Shown here: positions 45,124-58,604 of the stretch, one piece after another
Numbering within the stretch: position 1 is the stretch's first letter
Layout of the letters: each line of letters starts with the position of its first letter
Source: Oasisia sp. SBJ-2009
Lineage: Eukaryota > Annelida > Polychaeta > Sabellida > Siboglinidae
Assembly: GCA_964017155.1 (NCBI GenBank)
Contig: OZ024854.1
Span: forward strand, 22,094,869-22,158,868
Direction of reading: 5' to 3'
DNA: 64,000 bases
The notes under the pieces: model-generated
Seen by the model: the letters and a program-made list of their open reading frames with translations, nothing else
Told to the model about the DNA's origin: nothing
Databases searched by the model: none
Made by a program: the position numbers and the translations under genes

Positions 45124-47250
45124 CTACAAAATAACATTGTCGCTGTTCGGGGATTGTGAGCTGCTGTAAATATGACAGTTTAACTGATTATGAATATTTT
45201 ACATATGTATGTGTTACAATGTATTTGATGCGCCTATGAGCGAAAACAAATTCCGGATATACGGCGCTTTACAAATAAAAATTATTATTATTAGATATTT
45301 TCGGTATTGATGTGGTATTAACATAGTTAGTTTGAGAATAGAAGAAACTATTGGTTCTGAACATAATGTCATGTTTCCACAATATAGATACCCAGACATT
45401 GACAGCACTAACGTAATGAACTGGTCAGATGAAATTATAAAAGCAGAATCATTGAATAGTATTAATTACTATATTTCTGACATTGGCATGATCCAATGCA
45501 GGAAAATACAAGACCACATTGGACAGTTGTGGGCCAAGTTACAAACAAGTCACAACATGTTATACTGCAATGTCTTCTACCGATTAATTAATACAAATAC
45601 GTAACAAGTTAGTTCACATTTATAGCTGTTACTGACTGACCATCGGGCAGACCTACCGTCCGCTGACATTGTCTCTCCAGCCATCACCCCTCGGGGACCA
45701 GTCGGGTCAATAGGTGCTGGGGCTGCAAAAGGTCAAGGGTTACACAGTGACTGTATCTGGGCATTGCCGAGACCAACAACAGGTACACAAAGCGAGATGA
45801 CACAGAGAAGACAAGAGAGAAGTTGTCACCACCAGGAAAGTTACGAACCAAATATGTTTTGTTCACATCAATTCTGGATCAACACACGCAGAAAAATCAA
45901 ATATTATTTTTACAAAAAATATAGTTTCATGTAAAACCTTGGCATTGTTTCTAAAGGTTCCTCTCATCTGATAATGACTGTAATAACAACTACTGCAACT
46001 AACAGGCAGATACATTGTGACTCTTCATGCGCTACACCTTCGTCTCACAAGATTAACAGGCATTCCATAAAATCATCAAGACAATTATTTTGTTAAGAAA
46101 CATACTCATATATTTGAATAAACAGTACGACTTTGTAAAACACTGATTTAAGTTTAGCTCTACAAATGTATAAGCCATCACATGGACTGAATGACACAGT
46201 GTACAGGTGTCATGAACTAAATGACACACATTGTACATGTGTCATGCACTAAATGACACACAGTGTATAGGTGTCACAGTATAGAGGTGTCATGGTGTAC
46301 ATGTGTCATGAACTAAATGACACACAGTGTATAGGTGTCACAGTATAGAGGTGTCATGGTGTACATGTGTTATGAACTATATGACACACAGTGTATAGGT
46401 GTCACAGTATAGAGGTGTCATGGTGTACATGTGTTATGAACTATGACACACAGCGTATAGGTGTCACAGTATATAGGTGTCATGGTGTACATGTGTTATG
46501 AACTATGACACACAGTGTATAGGTGCCACAGTATAGAGGTGTCATGGTGTACATGTGTTATGAACTATATGACACACAGTGTATAGGTGCCACAGTATAG
46601 AGGTGTCATGGTGTACAAGTGTCATGTACTAAATTATACACAGTGTACAGGTGTCACATTGTACATGTGCTTTGAACTATATGACACAGGTGTGTCTACA
46701 AGGTTGTTGTACACTGGTATGACATTTGCTTGCAAAATGAAATCCGTGCCTTTAAAAACGATGACAATAATTAATAAACATACAATTCATAATATACAAA
46801 ATATTCACCGAGAGTTTATAGCTTAAAACATATTTACCTTGGCCCGATATCCTGACAAACTATGAACAAATGATTATTAAAAACATTCAAGTAAATTAAC
46901 TAAAGAATTTAAGTAGAACAATTTTCTTTTCAAACATTTTGAATGTGCACCAGTGCAACTGCCTGTGTGAACAATGAGTGACAGAAGTGACGGAAGAAAT
47001 ACGTACAGAAAGAGAAGGAGCCGGTCTCTCCGTCTCCCTGGGCCTTGGGCACACTGGGCAGCCCTCTCTCACCCTCCAGGTCCTTCTTCATGTTCTCTGT
47101 CAGACATTTCACCTCACTCAGCAGCTCTGAAAGAACACAACATATATAGTCTATGAACAGATTGTACTTCGTTAATTATCACTTTCTAGTTCAATAAACA
47201 TGTCAGTTTTGCACAGTATTAGCTTTTTTCAAAACGTTTTCCTACATATA

Positions 47251-47294
<44 letters not shown>

Positions 47295-50200
47295 ATATAT
47301 AGTAAGGAATGTTATTACCCTTAGTAAGGAATGTTATGTTTACTCCCTCAGTGGTATCAACAGTGTTTATGTTATTGTGCGAGATGTTTATAAACTACCA
47401 GTTACATCTGGCACATGTTTGTTTAGAAACATATCAGTCAGAGCTACATATAAGGTCACACAAACCTGTCTCATGTTTACCACAAATTAAATTAGATAAT
47501 CAGTTGTGTGTTTACTATTTTACAATGAACACTTTCATAACATGGTTTACATCTACTGAAGATAGAATACCAGGCACTGGGTAGATAATTATATAATAAT
47601 AAATACTAATAAAAGCATTTCAAAGGAGCTGTTACAAAAAATAAACTAAAAGCTAAAGATCATAAAAACATGGCATCAAACATCCAATTAAATTATCATT
47701 AAGAAATAAATATACTTGTAAAAAGAAAGTATTATGAATGTAAGAGTATTAACAGCAGCTTAGAATAATAAATAAATAAGTAAAACGTCCAACTGAGCAA
47801 CAATATTAAATATCCATCAAAGTTCATGACTAAAAGCTCTTTTGAATAAGTGAGTTTTAAGGAGTCTTTTAAACTGGTGTACTGCATCACACTTTTGCAA
47901 TTCAGTTAACGAAGCTTAATGAATATATGTTAACTACAGTGCCTGAAGTATAGTATGATATTTTAATAAATTAATTAAAGTATGTAGGTACACTTAACAC
48001 GATGGCCATCTTAAGTAGGTAACAATGACTTGATCATAAATTAGGCATTACTAGGACAAAGAAAGAAAGAACAACACTTTTAAACAACACCATCAACCAA
48101 CCTTTCCTTTGTGTTTCTTTCACGCGTGGCTTGCATCCAATGGTTTGCTTGCAGATAAAAAATCTGAGTGAGTTCGCGAGATGATCTTGACCTCAAATAA
48201 ACCTAGAGGCCTTCAAACGACCTCTAGTGTGGTTACCACGGTGACACAAGGTCACAAAATTGCTACAAAACATGCCATGGGCAAAAACCACTTGGAAATG
48301 TCTGATGAAACATTGTCATACCTAAAGACAACACAGGAAGCTTCTTAAGTAACCTTACAACTTATGTATGTCTTGAATATGGCTACATCAACCAAGACCA
48401 ACACCTGTTGGATATGAGATATTAATTCAAATATTTGGGTATTTTGTACTATCCAATACTTTTGGTGAACAAAACTTTGAGAAGTGACAGAGTGGAGGAG
48501 GGTCACCCTAGCAGCTGCTAACTTCACACACAAAACACATCTTATCAACTTGCAGACTATTTTTTAAATGGAAATTCGTAAAACCTTTAATGAACGGGAA
48601 ACGTTTTAACAGTGGGACTGCATTCTCCCACTAAAAGCAATGCATAAGCAAACAGTTGACTAGAAACATGATGCATTGATAATATAAATTTGACACTAAA
48701 TACTAGAGGTTGACAAATGCAATGAATACATCATCAATCAATGGTTTTGCTTATGTATACTATGATAAGGAAAATAATGATAAATATAGGCACAGTTTAA
48801 TAAATAAAGGAGAAAAACAGTTAATCTAACCTACTCCTAAAGGGAATGAATGTATGTTTGTCTTTGGTTGATTCACGTGTACTCAGTTTTTACAGGTCAT
48901 AAACATTATCATTATATAAAAATCCACTGAATATTTTATCTGAAACAAGAGATGACGAAGTGGGATATGATATACCAATAAACAACCATTTAAAAAATCT
49001 TATACGTTCTTTGAGATGTGAAGATGATATTGCATTGTTGTTTTAATATAATGTGGATTTAAATTACCTGGTAATCACCAAATCTTGTATTTTCAAAAAT
49101 ATTCAGAGATCTTTGTGATTTTGAAGAATATCATAACTCGCCACAAGTACAAACTTGTTGCACTATATGGGACAACCATTGTCAATAGCCCTTGATACCG
49201 TCATCAATCTAGCAGTGCTGTACAGACAGTCCTTACAGCTAGTGTTGACAGGAACAATCATAAATACCACCAGTCACATTGACACACCTTACACTGCTGC
49301 GGGAATCATTATTGGACTTACCATATTTCTGGCGAATCTCGTCATATTTATTCTGGCGTTCAGCCCGTCTAGAATAACAGAATAAACGTAGTTAAAACTA
49401 CATCCATCAACAGGACTGTTCACCGAGCGCTACAGTTCATCTCACATCAGACCAGGTCATTCTAACACCAAGGACTAAGCAGGAAGGAAGCTTTCAGCCA
49501 TGCTGCAAAACCTTCAACAAAGCTTTTTTCACATGTCAGTAAGTGCAAGCAGGTGACAGGAGAGAAATATGTCCAAAAAAATGTCAGTGCAAAACATACA
49601 ATACCTCGTACAATATTTACTGTATGTGACTCACTGGAGAGATCATTACGCAAACTAAGTGCTAGCTACATAATATACAGGAGTAAAAAACGATAGGATT
49701 TCTGCTGCAATGAGACGGCAGAGCAGAAGTTACAGGCACAACAAACTATAAACTCAGAAATGCTGTTGTACTTCTACATTAAATTTCTGATATGTTCAAG
49801 ACGCACCTATGCAAGAGAAAAAGATGAGGAAAACTCCATAAAATTAGCGACACTCATTACAGCGTTATTGTCTGCCATGTCCTTCTGGCGGCAACACTTT
49901 GGGGTCCACGAATGATGTTATGTCCGATCCTCGTTATAAGGTGCTACTGTATCGCAATAAAAGATACTCAAATATTTATGAATGCACTTGCAAACTACTA
50001 TAATAATGCATATAAAGACAGAACAAAGTTCACATGATTCCTTGTGAAAGCAATCGGCTGTCAGTGAGTGCTTATGCTACACATTTTTGGCCACATTTTC
50101 AATGTGAGAATTTCGACCAACATTTTTTGATGCAACACTTTCGACTGAAAACTTTCGACCACAGATTGTTCTTCTGGCATTAGATTATTTACGACGTAAC

Positions 50201-53200
50201 TGAATAATTCAAAGTTAGAAATGGACAATCTAGCATTGTGGAATTATGGCTGTAATATCGGTCCATAGCTAAAGTAACTGCAAATACTTTGCAGACTAGT
50301 GACACAACAGTTAACAGGACACTGCCGAGTGGTAGACAGAAGTAGCAAGGTGACACTGACCGTGCAGCGTGCTTGGCCCGACGCTCCTCTTCCTCGTGCT
50401 CCTGGCGGATGTTGTCCCGGGTCAGTCGCTTCCTGTCACCACAACACAACACAAGTGTTACATCTCAACACAGTTGTAACTTGTCACATGTCACAACACA
50501 AGTGTCACATATCACAACACATATGACACATATCACAACACAGGTGACACATCACAACACATATCACAACACATGTGACACATATCACAACACAGGTGAC
50601 ACATCACAACACATATCACAACACACGTGACACATATTACAACACAGGTGTCGCGTGTCACAACACTTGTGACACATAACACAACACACGTGACATATAT
50701 CACAACACAGGTGACACATCACAACACATATCACAACACACGTGACACATATTACAACACAGGTGTCGCGTGTCACAACACTTGTGACACATAACACAAC
50801 ACAACGTGACATATATCACAACACAGGTGTCACATATCACAACACAGGTGTCACATATCACAACACAGGTGTCACATATCACAACACAGGTGACACATCA
50901 CAACACAGGTGTCACATATCACAACACAGGTGTCACATATCACAACACAGGTGACACATATCACAACACAGGTGTCACATATCACAACACAGGTGTCACA
51001 TATCACAACAGAGGTGACACATAACACAACACAGGTGACACATCACAACACATGTGACACATATCACAACACAGGTGACACGTCACAACACAGGTGACAC
51101 ATATCATAACACAGGTGTCACATATCACAACACAGGTGACACATATCACAACAGAGGTGACACATATCACAACACAGGTGACCCATCACAACACAGGTGA
51201 CACATATCACAACACACGTGACACATATCACAACACAGGTGACACATATCACAACACAGGTGTCATATATCACAACACAGGTGATACATATCACAACACA
51301 GGTGACACATTTCGCAACAGAGGTGACACATCACAACACAGGTGACACATATCAACACACAAGTCATATCTCACAATTACACAAAAGGCTATGTACGGTC
51401 AAGTGTACCATTAAATAATAATTAATGCAGGTTTCAAAACTATGCTATGTATAACTTTTGATCTGCTGCTACAGATGACGCTGACGCTGACTTACTTGAG
51501 GCTGGCCTTGGACTGTCGACAGCAGCAGCAGTAGCAGGTGATGGAGACGGCCAGCAGCACTACCCCCGCCACCACGCCCAGGGCAATGAGCAGGGTGCGG
51601 TAGGACACTACAAGTAGAACACACAACAGTCAAGAGGCAATCACCTGGACGCTTCAAAACTACAGCAAACTAACACCCAGGTCCTGTCACCTGTTCGGCT
51701 CCCAATCACTCACTGCATGTGGCTCCACAAAAAACTAAAGTTTATTCACAGACAAGAAGCAAATAAGGACATCCACTAGGTGCATTTGCAAATTTGACAA
51801 TTCGACCAGCCGGCTACAGTGCTAGTTAATAACCAATACTAATACAACAAAATCTACATGTAATCTGTGTTGTAGTTAATTGTTATGATATGATAATTAA
51901 CGCTTTGTCCAAGAAAGCTTTGCATTCTTGTACTAAATCAAAGACGTAGCCATAAATAATCCTTGGATTTGTTGAGTGACATGTAACATAACTTCAGAAA
52001 GTGAAATTTTGCATAGTCTTAGTTGATTATGATATACCAACCAAAGGTTGAGCACCATGTATTGTTTATAAAAAAACGTTACACATTTTAACTACAGTAT
52101 TATGTCAAAGCTGTCAACCCTACTGAGAGACACATGTAGTCACTCCTCACTTCCAGCAGCATTGTGGCCAGCTTACATGTGCAAGTGAAACGACGGGCAT
52201 CTTTTGCAGAACACTCCTGAGTGAAGAAAGATTCAGCTCCACATTTGCGTGGATTCTCGCACCAAGCGCACTGTAATGAGAAATAACACTTTTGAGATCC
52301 ACATAGTATTGATCTTATGTTTTACCTTTATTAACTGTCACTCATTAATTATTTTACAAACTAATTAAATAAAATTGCAACTGAAGGATGCTAAGACATT
52401 TAAAGACTTTAAAAATGGTCTTCTGATTTGAAGAATACCTGCATTACTTCCCGAATACTGGTGAACTATTGTTGTTGTTTACTAGATATATTCTAAAGAC
52501 ATCCTACCTTTGTGTTTTGGACGCAGTCTCCACAGGTTGACAGTGCGGCACATACTGAAAGACAAACACAAGACTGAAATACTAATGCCAGCCACTATGA
52601 AACACCTGGACCACACCACAGACTTGTCTTGCTCAAATCAATGCCAATTTATCCATTGTTTTCCTAGGAAAATGGAGGAAGTCTGGTGACTCCTACCCTG
52701 CTCAGGTAAGGGTCAGCACAACAAATTAAGGTTTCGCACTAGGTATGCATAGCTTTATGTAGAGTCCCATCCACCCGTCATTTGGACAGGTGAAAACCAT
52801 AGTGGACGGGGCAGAAATATGAGCGGACAGGTAATAAAATGAAGGGAAAAAAACAGGTATTGTTAGTTAATGCCTTGAAAGTGAGTGTAAATGGTGTCAC
52901 ATGTGGATTTGTTGTCCTTTTCAGGTCATCAGACACATTTTAAAATTTGTAAACTGGCTTAACAGACAATAACAGTTAACATCCATGGGTCCACCAAAAC
53001 ATGACTGTGTGACAGGCAATAATTTTATCCTGCATAAAGCCCTGCTCCTATGTGAGTTTATTTGTGAAAAATATATACATGACAATTAAACATAGTTTAG
53101 ATGCGAAAGAAAAGAATACGCATATATGTATATTACCGAGGATAAATGCATAAAAGCACACAAACGTACACTTATTTCCAATGTGGTCTTCTTAAAAAAT

Positions 53201-55553
53201 ATTAATAATTTAAGAAATAAGAAATAAATAAATAAACAGAGATAAATAAATACAGACAAATAACATACAGATATAATACCAATATTTTTAAATATAGATA
53301 ACTGTTATTAGGAAGACAATGTTTTAATATAAACAAGTACTCAACTAAAATATGACAATAAACAGTAAGATAAGTTAATAAAATATATTAAAACCACTTT
53401 AAGATTGTAATTCATGACCCAACAATCTACTAAATAGAAGGAAGGGTTGTTACTTTTTTCTAAAACTGGGTTTAGATTTACATTGTTTTAATTCAATAGG
53501 CAGGTTGTCCCAGTGGCATATGCTTGTATAAAAGAAGGAAGCTTGCCCAGAACACATGGAATAACACATGTATGCCAAGTTGCTGGCTCTTGTCAGTCTT
53601 GTGGGGTATCTATGGTATACCATTTCAACATCTATTCTGAAATATTCTGGTGCCTGTGCATTTATAATATTGAACATCTATGGTATACCATTTCAACCTT
53701 TGTTCTGAAATATTCTGGTGCCTGTACATTTATAATATTGAACATGTGGTCCAGTTTTAATTGTTCTACTCTGTAATCTACAGGGAGTAAACCAACAGTC
53801 TTAAATTAATTAACTCCGACATGGAACCTTAGTGGAGCATTTAACAAAAATGAATTATCTTGTTCTGGCTACGTTGCATTCTGCACTTCATTTTTTCCCT
53901 CGACAATCCACTATACCATGCCGAACATGTGTAATCAAAATTACATTGAATCAAAGATGAAATTAGTAATTTTTTGTTTTTATATTAATTAAACTTTCTG
54001 GCGTTCCTATAATTTTTTTTAGTTTGTTTGATGTTTTGGAAAGGACACCAGAGGGTGAAAGTTACGCCTAAATAGGTGACTGTTGATATTCCACACATGT
54101 ACATTTCTTTTGTAGAAATGTTTACCATTCACAAGCGAACTCCTCCTGGTAGCCCATAAGCCCAGATAGCTGTCTCTGTTGGATTCAAAAGCAGCTTACG
54201 TATATATGCCCTGCTTGTCAAGTATTTTTGAACCAATAGATGCAAGTGAGATTACTTAGCCTGCAGACCAAAGACAACACAAAATGGCAGTGTACATGCT
54301 TGTCATGATCTTTACACTGTCAATATTTATCACATTACCAATGGAATTATGACGTTGTCTGTGGATGAAACCAGGCGTTTCACACTCATGGACTTCCTTA
54401 AAAATCGAAGCTTATTTATAGTTTGTAGTAATTCTGCTGTGCTCATTCTGAACCATGTTGGAATATATTATTGTTGTATTTATTATTGTTATTCTCTGAT
54501 GACCTCCGTATTTCTTCCCTCAATCACTTCTGTTCTAACTAGATTAATGTACTCTTTCTCGATCCATGGTTTATACACCTTGCTTGTTGTGTCCAAATTA
54601 TAGTAATGATCTTTCGTTTTGGTGTGGTTGTTCTGAGGATGTCCTCATTACTTTCCATTTCAATCTATGGCACTCTCAGCATTCTCGTCAGAAACAACAT
54701 TTCGGTGGCTTCAAAGTTCAATGTTGTTTCTCATCTTTTATTTGCAGGCAATGTCCAAAACCATTTCCATGGAACCAGTTTGTTTATTAACTGGCTGGAC
54801 GAACTGCCACTCTTGGTTGCCATGGCTACTGCAGGTCATCTGGGGCTGCCCATAATGTGTATCACATAGTCAGTGCTGTGCAGGCCAGTATCAAGTAACC
54901 AATGGCCCTGATATCAGCAGTGACCTCGACAACAAAGCTTGTCAGGTCACAGCTGCACTTTTGGGGAAACTCAAGTTATAACATCTCTGCAGTAGGGCAA
55001 CAGCAGCCTGCCAAAATAACAATACATGCCAAGTGCCAACACCAGTAACTACTGATTGTGGCAAGCTGTCAAGCCTTAGTTGTCATCTAAACTACACTAC
55101 AGGATGTATATTGAAGTGTGTTCGCGACTTCACACATAGTTAAACCAGATAGGTGAAGAGGTAGATATACAGCAACTACGTTGCTATACATCAGCATTTA
55201 AATCTTTTTATAAATTTAATGTTGTTCTGGTGGATAACCCCTTTAAAATAGTTTTATCAGCACCCTTCCACTATACTGAATACTTAGCTATTCAAAAATA
55301 TTCATTTCTTAGAATGTGTAGAACTTTTGCTGTCAGTACAGTAATCTGGTAACTTGTGAAGTAAATACAGTTCTATAATTGCGTATTCGTGTCACGCCAC
55401 AGAGTGTCAGAGTGACTCACCGTCTTTGATGTTCTGCGTGGTCGTGGACAACGTAGTATTTGGTCGCTGCGTCGTCGATTCGGCCTCCACAAATTTGCCA
55501 ATAGCGACAGACAAAACGACACAAATAATCATGAATCGCATGATTAAAATCAT
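44705..55553 (-). CDS. PTTG1IP: PTTG1IP-like type I membrane protein with a long C-terminal extension, 369 aa
   Basis: Minus-strand exons: 55553-55421, 52554-52508, 52270-52177, 51607-51496, 50432-50361, 49368-49322, 47126-47007, 45722-45657 and 45123-44705 (1110 nt, all phases consistent). Residues 1-24 are a signal peptide, followed by a Thr-rich stretch. Residues 46-90 are Cys-rich and PSI-like (STCGDCVQNTK, CAWCENPRKCG). The membrane segment is about 96-116, then CYCCCCR. The juxtamembrane basic coiled coil KKRLTRDNIRQEHEEEERR ... KYDEIRQKY (129-168) is the recognised PTTG1IP core. The vertebrate protein ends shortly after this (about 180 aa). Here three further exons add about 200 residues, ending in a Pro stretch, an Arg/Glu coiled coil and two Cys clusters. 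An alternative upstream Met lies at 55598. Known family role: binds securin (PTTG1); the function here is inferred only for the core. Confidence 0.88.
45220..45295 (+). repeat. 3' end of a SINE-like repeat with an (ATT)n tail
   Basis: tgcgcctatgagcgaaaaca ... acggcgctttacaaataaaa followed by (ATT)n. The same terminal sequence, inverted, occurs at 19995-20030. Confidence 0.5.
46190..46690. repeat. ~64-bp minisatellite in an intron of the PTTG1IP-like gene
   Basis: About seven copies of a unit with three subrepeats (gtgtataggtgtcacagtat, agaggtgtcatggtgtacat, gtgttatgaactatatgaca). Copies start near 46263 and 46327 and recur every 60-64 bp. Confidence 0.95.
47240..47292. repeat. (TA)n microsatellite
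   Basis: Nearly pure ta dinucleotides in the intron between the exons at 47126 and 49322. Confidence 0.9.
50436..51372. repeat. 19-21-bp minisatellite abutting a PTTG1IP-like 3' splice site
   Basis: About 45 copies of gtgacacatatcacaacaca plus g, with gtgtcacata and gtgacacatc variants. The array starts at the acceptor of the exon 50432-50361 (ctgtcaccacaacacaacac) and fills most of the intron up to the exon at 51496. A block (about 50590-50690) is re-duplicated at about 50700-50790. The periodic open frames are not genes. Confidence 0.95.
52765..53050 (-). repeat. Interspersed repeat family B, copy 2 (inverted)
   Basis: Inverted copy of 31375-31640, from 'cccatccacccgtcatttgg' to 'cctgcataaagccctg'. 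It lies in the PTTG1IP-like intron between the exons at 52554 and 55421. Confidence 0.75.
53450..53800 (-). mobile_element. Dead LINE fragment: RT-ORF C-terminus with an internal 68-bp duplication
   Basis: The minus strand reads MFNIINAQAPEYFRIDVEMV ... YHRYPTRLTRASN ... FFYTSICHWDNLPIELKQ ... KPSFRKK, a standard ending of non-LTR ORF2 proteins (W-N-LP-E-+ ... S---FK/RK). The segment 53610-53677 is repeated as 53678-53745. Because 68 is not a multiple of three, the upstream copy is out of frame. Confidence 0.75.
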
Positions 55554-55628
55554 GAAAGTGTAAACAGGTAAATAACAACCGCAGTTTCCACGACACACTT
55601 CACAAGTTGATGGAGGAAGTTTGTTGAC

Positions 55629-55638
55629 AAAATGGCGG
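55629..55638 (+). promoter_or_regulatory. YY1-like motif near the PTTG1IP-like start
   Basis: AAAATGGCGG, a perfect YY1 core, 76 bp upstream of the minus-strand ATG at 55553. Such sites are common next to transcription starts; promoter function is inferred. Confidence 0.4.
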
Positions 55639-55639
55639 A

Positions 55640-56740
55640 TATCTACTCCTTGTTTGTGTATCCATACAGAAAATAGTTCCTTCCTTACACATTTTATTTT
55701 AAATACATCTTCAACGCTGGCAGTAATTAAAACTTTGTAGATATTGCTTATCCGATTCTGAACGCTTAGTACAAATGTATTTAAGTGTTAATTTTATAGG
55801 ATGAACATAGCCCATCCTACTATTGTGTAGTAACACTTCAGTGCCAAAGGTCATGTAAGTAATAGTTCGCTATGACCTCGTTATGGCTGAATGCACCAAA
55901 TCTCCAAAAACGTCAATTCTCGCTTACACGTAATTAAAGTGCACATGACTATAATGACTCATTTTTGGAAAAGGAAAGCTGCAAAATTAACTATTCTAAC
56001 TCGCTTAAGATAAATACCGACATGACAACCAAGTTCACAGACTAATGTAGCTGTTTAAAATAAGAAAATGTTTATTTTATTTTAATCTAATACAAATTTA
56101 TTTACAAATACTATATCTCAGATGCCCTTTAGAATTATAGATTATCTATTTAAAGATAATTATGTTAAGCTAGTATAGCGCTAATCAATATATAAATTAG
56201 AATACAATTTCTAAAATGCCATTTCAAATTAAAATTATATTTAAAATTGAATATTTAAAATTGAGCACATCCACATTATATAAAAAATTATATTTAAAAT
56301 TATTGTGTTAAGCTAAGATTTCACAATAAGTGTGTTCAGCACTATCGACCCGCTATTTGAGAACAGTACGTACACTCCACACGCGCGTACGGTTGGCAAC
56401 ACAAACCAGCGTAAAAAAAAATAACAAGCCTGCCAGAGTGTTAAAAACAGCCACGTTACTACTTCAAGGTCTCTATCGTTATATTAATTTTATATTTCAT
56501 TCCTAATAAGGCTGCTACGGCACGGGGGTAAAAAAAAAACTATTCCTAAACCAAAGCGATTTTATTCGTACTGATATATATATATATGCTTCTAAAACGT
56601 TTGCCAGACGGTAGAAATTCAATGAACATGAACAAGATCAAAAGAGACCGCTAATATCTCAGCAGACCACTAGCATAATGTGTTTCTTTGGAACAGAGAC
56701 GACGCGAGGCAGAACTCTATTTTGTATTTAACAACAATTC
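55640..56740. other. Upstream flank of the PTTG1IP-like gene, no gene recognised
   Basis: AT-rich intergenic sequence, including internal near-repeats of 'tatatttaaaattga' around 56220-56300. Confidence 0.5.
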
Positions 56741-56744
56741 TATA

Positions 56745-56935
56745 TTTAAGCAATCTGAGAGGCCATAGTCTAGAACTACAAATCGAGCTACTCGCATATG
56801 GGTAGGTCCGTAACCACTTCTTCACAAATCAGATAATTGACTCGTGGAACTGACTCCCAGAATAAGTAGCGACACCAGCCTCATTGAGCATTTTCAAGAA
56901 GAGATTGAGGTCTCTGGCCACCAGCTAAGAAACGA
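56745..56935 (+). mobile_element. Dead LINE fragment: RT-ORF C-terminus
   Basis: Reading through stops, the plus strand gives LRGHSLELQIELLAYG, then RNHFFTNQIIDSWN and LPE-VATPASLSIFKKRL. This is the typical C-terminus of a non-LTR retrotransposon polyprotein (F-R---WN-LP--V--A-S---FK--L). Several in-frame stops: a pseudogene. Confidence 0.75.
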
Positions 56936-57360
56936 AACAACCAAGCATACCAACTAAGTAACGTATATATGCTGCATAATAAAAAATATACCAGCCGACA
57001 TGAATGACACAGGGCAGGCCTGGTTAATTATGATGAAATAATAATATTCAATTTAATTATTTTGACTAAACAATAATGAATACAAAAATATGAAACGCTC
57101 ATATATTATGGGTCGCAAAATATATTGTAGATTTCAATGTAATTAAAACATATTAACCTGTTATGTTGTATTAATTTTTGCAAGTAAATCATTTTGATTT
57201 CTTACTTATTAAAGTAACGTAAACTTGTAACGTAAATGAGCATAGTTCATGATGTGTATCTTTGATTGTATAATATATTTAATTTATAAATGTTATTCTA
57301 ACAAATATACATCCTTTCACATGCAGCGTTAGTGAGTGACAGTTAATAGTTTGCTTGATT

Positions 57361-57404
57361 GTCGGGTGGCCCCCTCCAGTGCAAAATCCCGGCTACGCGT
57401 CAAT
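57361..57404. mobile_element. Degenerate end of a CAGTGGCGTAGCC-type DNA transposon
   Basis: ggtggccccctccagtgcaa ... cccggctacgcgtcaatg. The reverse complement resembles the right end of the candidate element at 6695-7748 (tggccccctctggctatgcc). No partner end found. Confidence 0.35.
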
Positions 57405-57718
57405 GGGCATGGTGCATGCTGAAGCACACGTTTAGCTATTCCAGCAATCCCATGCCATTCCATGTGCGTGTGCTCGCGATGATTCACGATGAATCAAGTT
57501 AGTATAGGTATATATTTTTTTCTATTTGCGTTGTTTACATTGCACCATTTTTGTGTCAAGCGCATCCGTGTTTTAAGGAAAAAAACGGATATGGATACTT
57601 CGTGTTGACATTCATTGCGTAGTGCGTATGTATGCTATCTCGCAATTTTTACAGAATATTGAAGACTCGTGCGAAAATCGGTTGTGCATGCGTGCGATCG
57701 ACCAATTGTGCGTGCGAT

Positions 57719-57724
57719 CGTACG

Positions 57725-57763
<39 letters not shown>

Positions 57764-57772
57764 ATGCATATG
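57719..57772. repeat. (CGTG)n microsatellite
   Basis: cgtg tetramers, about twelve copies. Confidence 0.95.
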
Positions 57773-58060
57773 TTGAATAGGCTACGTTCGAAGGTAGGTA
57801 ATAGTAATAAGTTCTAAGTCTTCTTGTTTGTGGCAAACCGTGTTTTTTCAAGTTTGAATTAAAGATTATAAATTGCTCAATTATATATGTAGTATTAGGG
57901 CGTCGAGGACAGTTGGTTGTGCTAACTAACTAGTCGCTTGTTAGTATAGATTTCTCTGCTGAAATCTATTGTTTCACCAAATTAATAGTAAGAAATCACC
58001 ATGCAGAGCTTAATGAAGTATTCATGAAATTCATATAGCTCACCTATGCACATGCATACA

Positions 58061-58093
58061 GAAGGCAGGCAGGCAGGCAGGCATGCAGGCATG

Positions 58094-58190
<97 letters not shown>

Positions 58191-58232
58191 AGAGAGAGAG
58201 CGAGAGAGAGCGAGAGAGCGAGAGAGCGAGAG

Positions 58233-58289
<57 letters not shown>

Positions 58290-58304
58290 CACACACACAC
58301 ACGC

Positions 58305-58361
<57 letters not shown>
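58061..58361. repeat. Compound microsatellite (GCAG)n-(AG)n-(AC)n
   Basis: gcag tetramers about 58064-58190, agag/agcg about 58190-58287, ac dinucleotides about 58288-58361. Long open frames here are SSR translations. Confidence 0.97.
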
Positions 58362-58362
<1 letters not shown>

Positions 58363-58604
58363 AGGCTATAAATATTGGGGACTAGTATTATCTCCAGCGC
58401 TCATCCACCTGAACTATTACGGACTCAGGCGTTTCCCACCAAGCCCTTTACACTTTAGCGCTTTTCACTTTAGTTATTTATCTGTGTTAAATAAAGTATA
58501 ATTATGACTATGTATAGTAATACACTACAGCCATGCATGATGATACGATATATATAATAATCTAATCTTACTAATCTTCCTAACAGACTAATCTTCCTAA
58601 CAGA

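Noticed and set aside
44672..45169. 165-codon plus-strand open frame
   Set aside because: Antisense shadow of the GC-rich terminal exon of the PTTG1IP-like gene, which fits splice phase on the minus strand.
50436..51372. CRISPR-like direct repeats
   Set aside because: Units are contiguous and variable, with no spacers.
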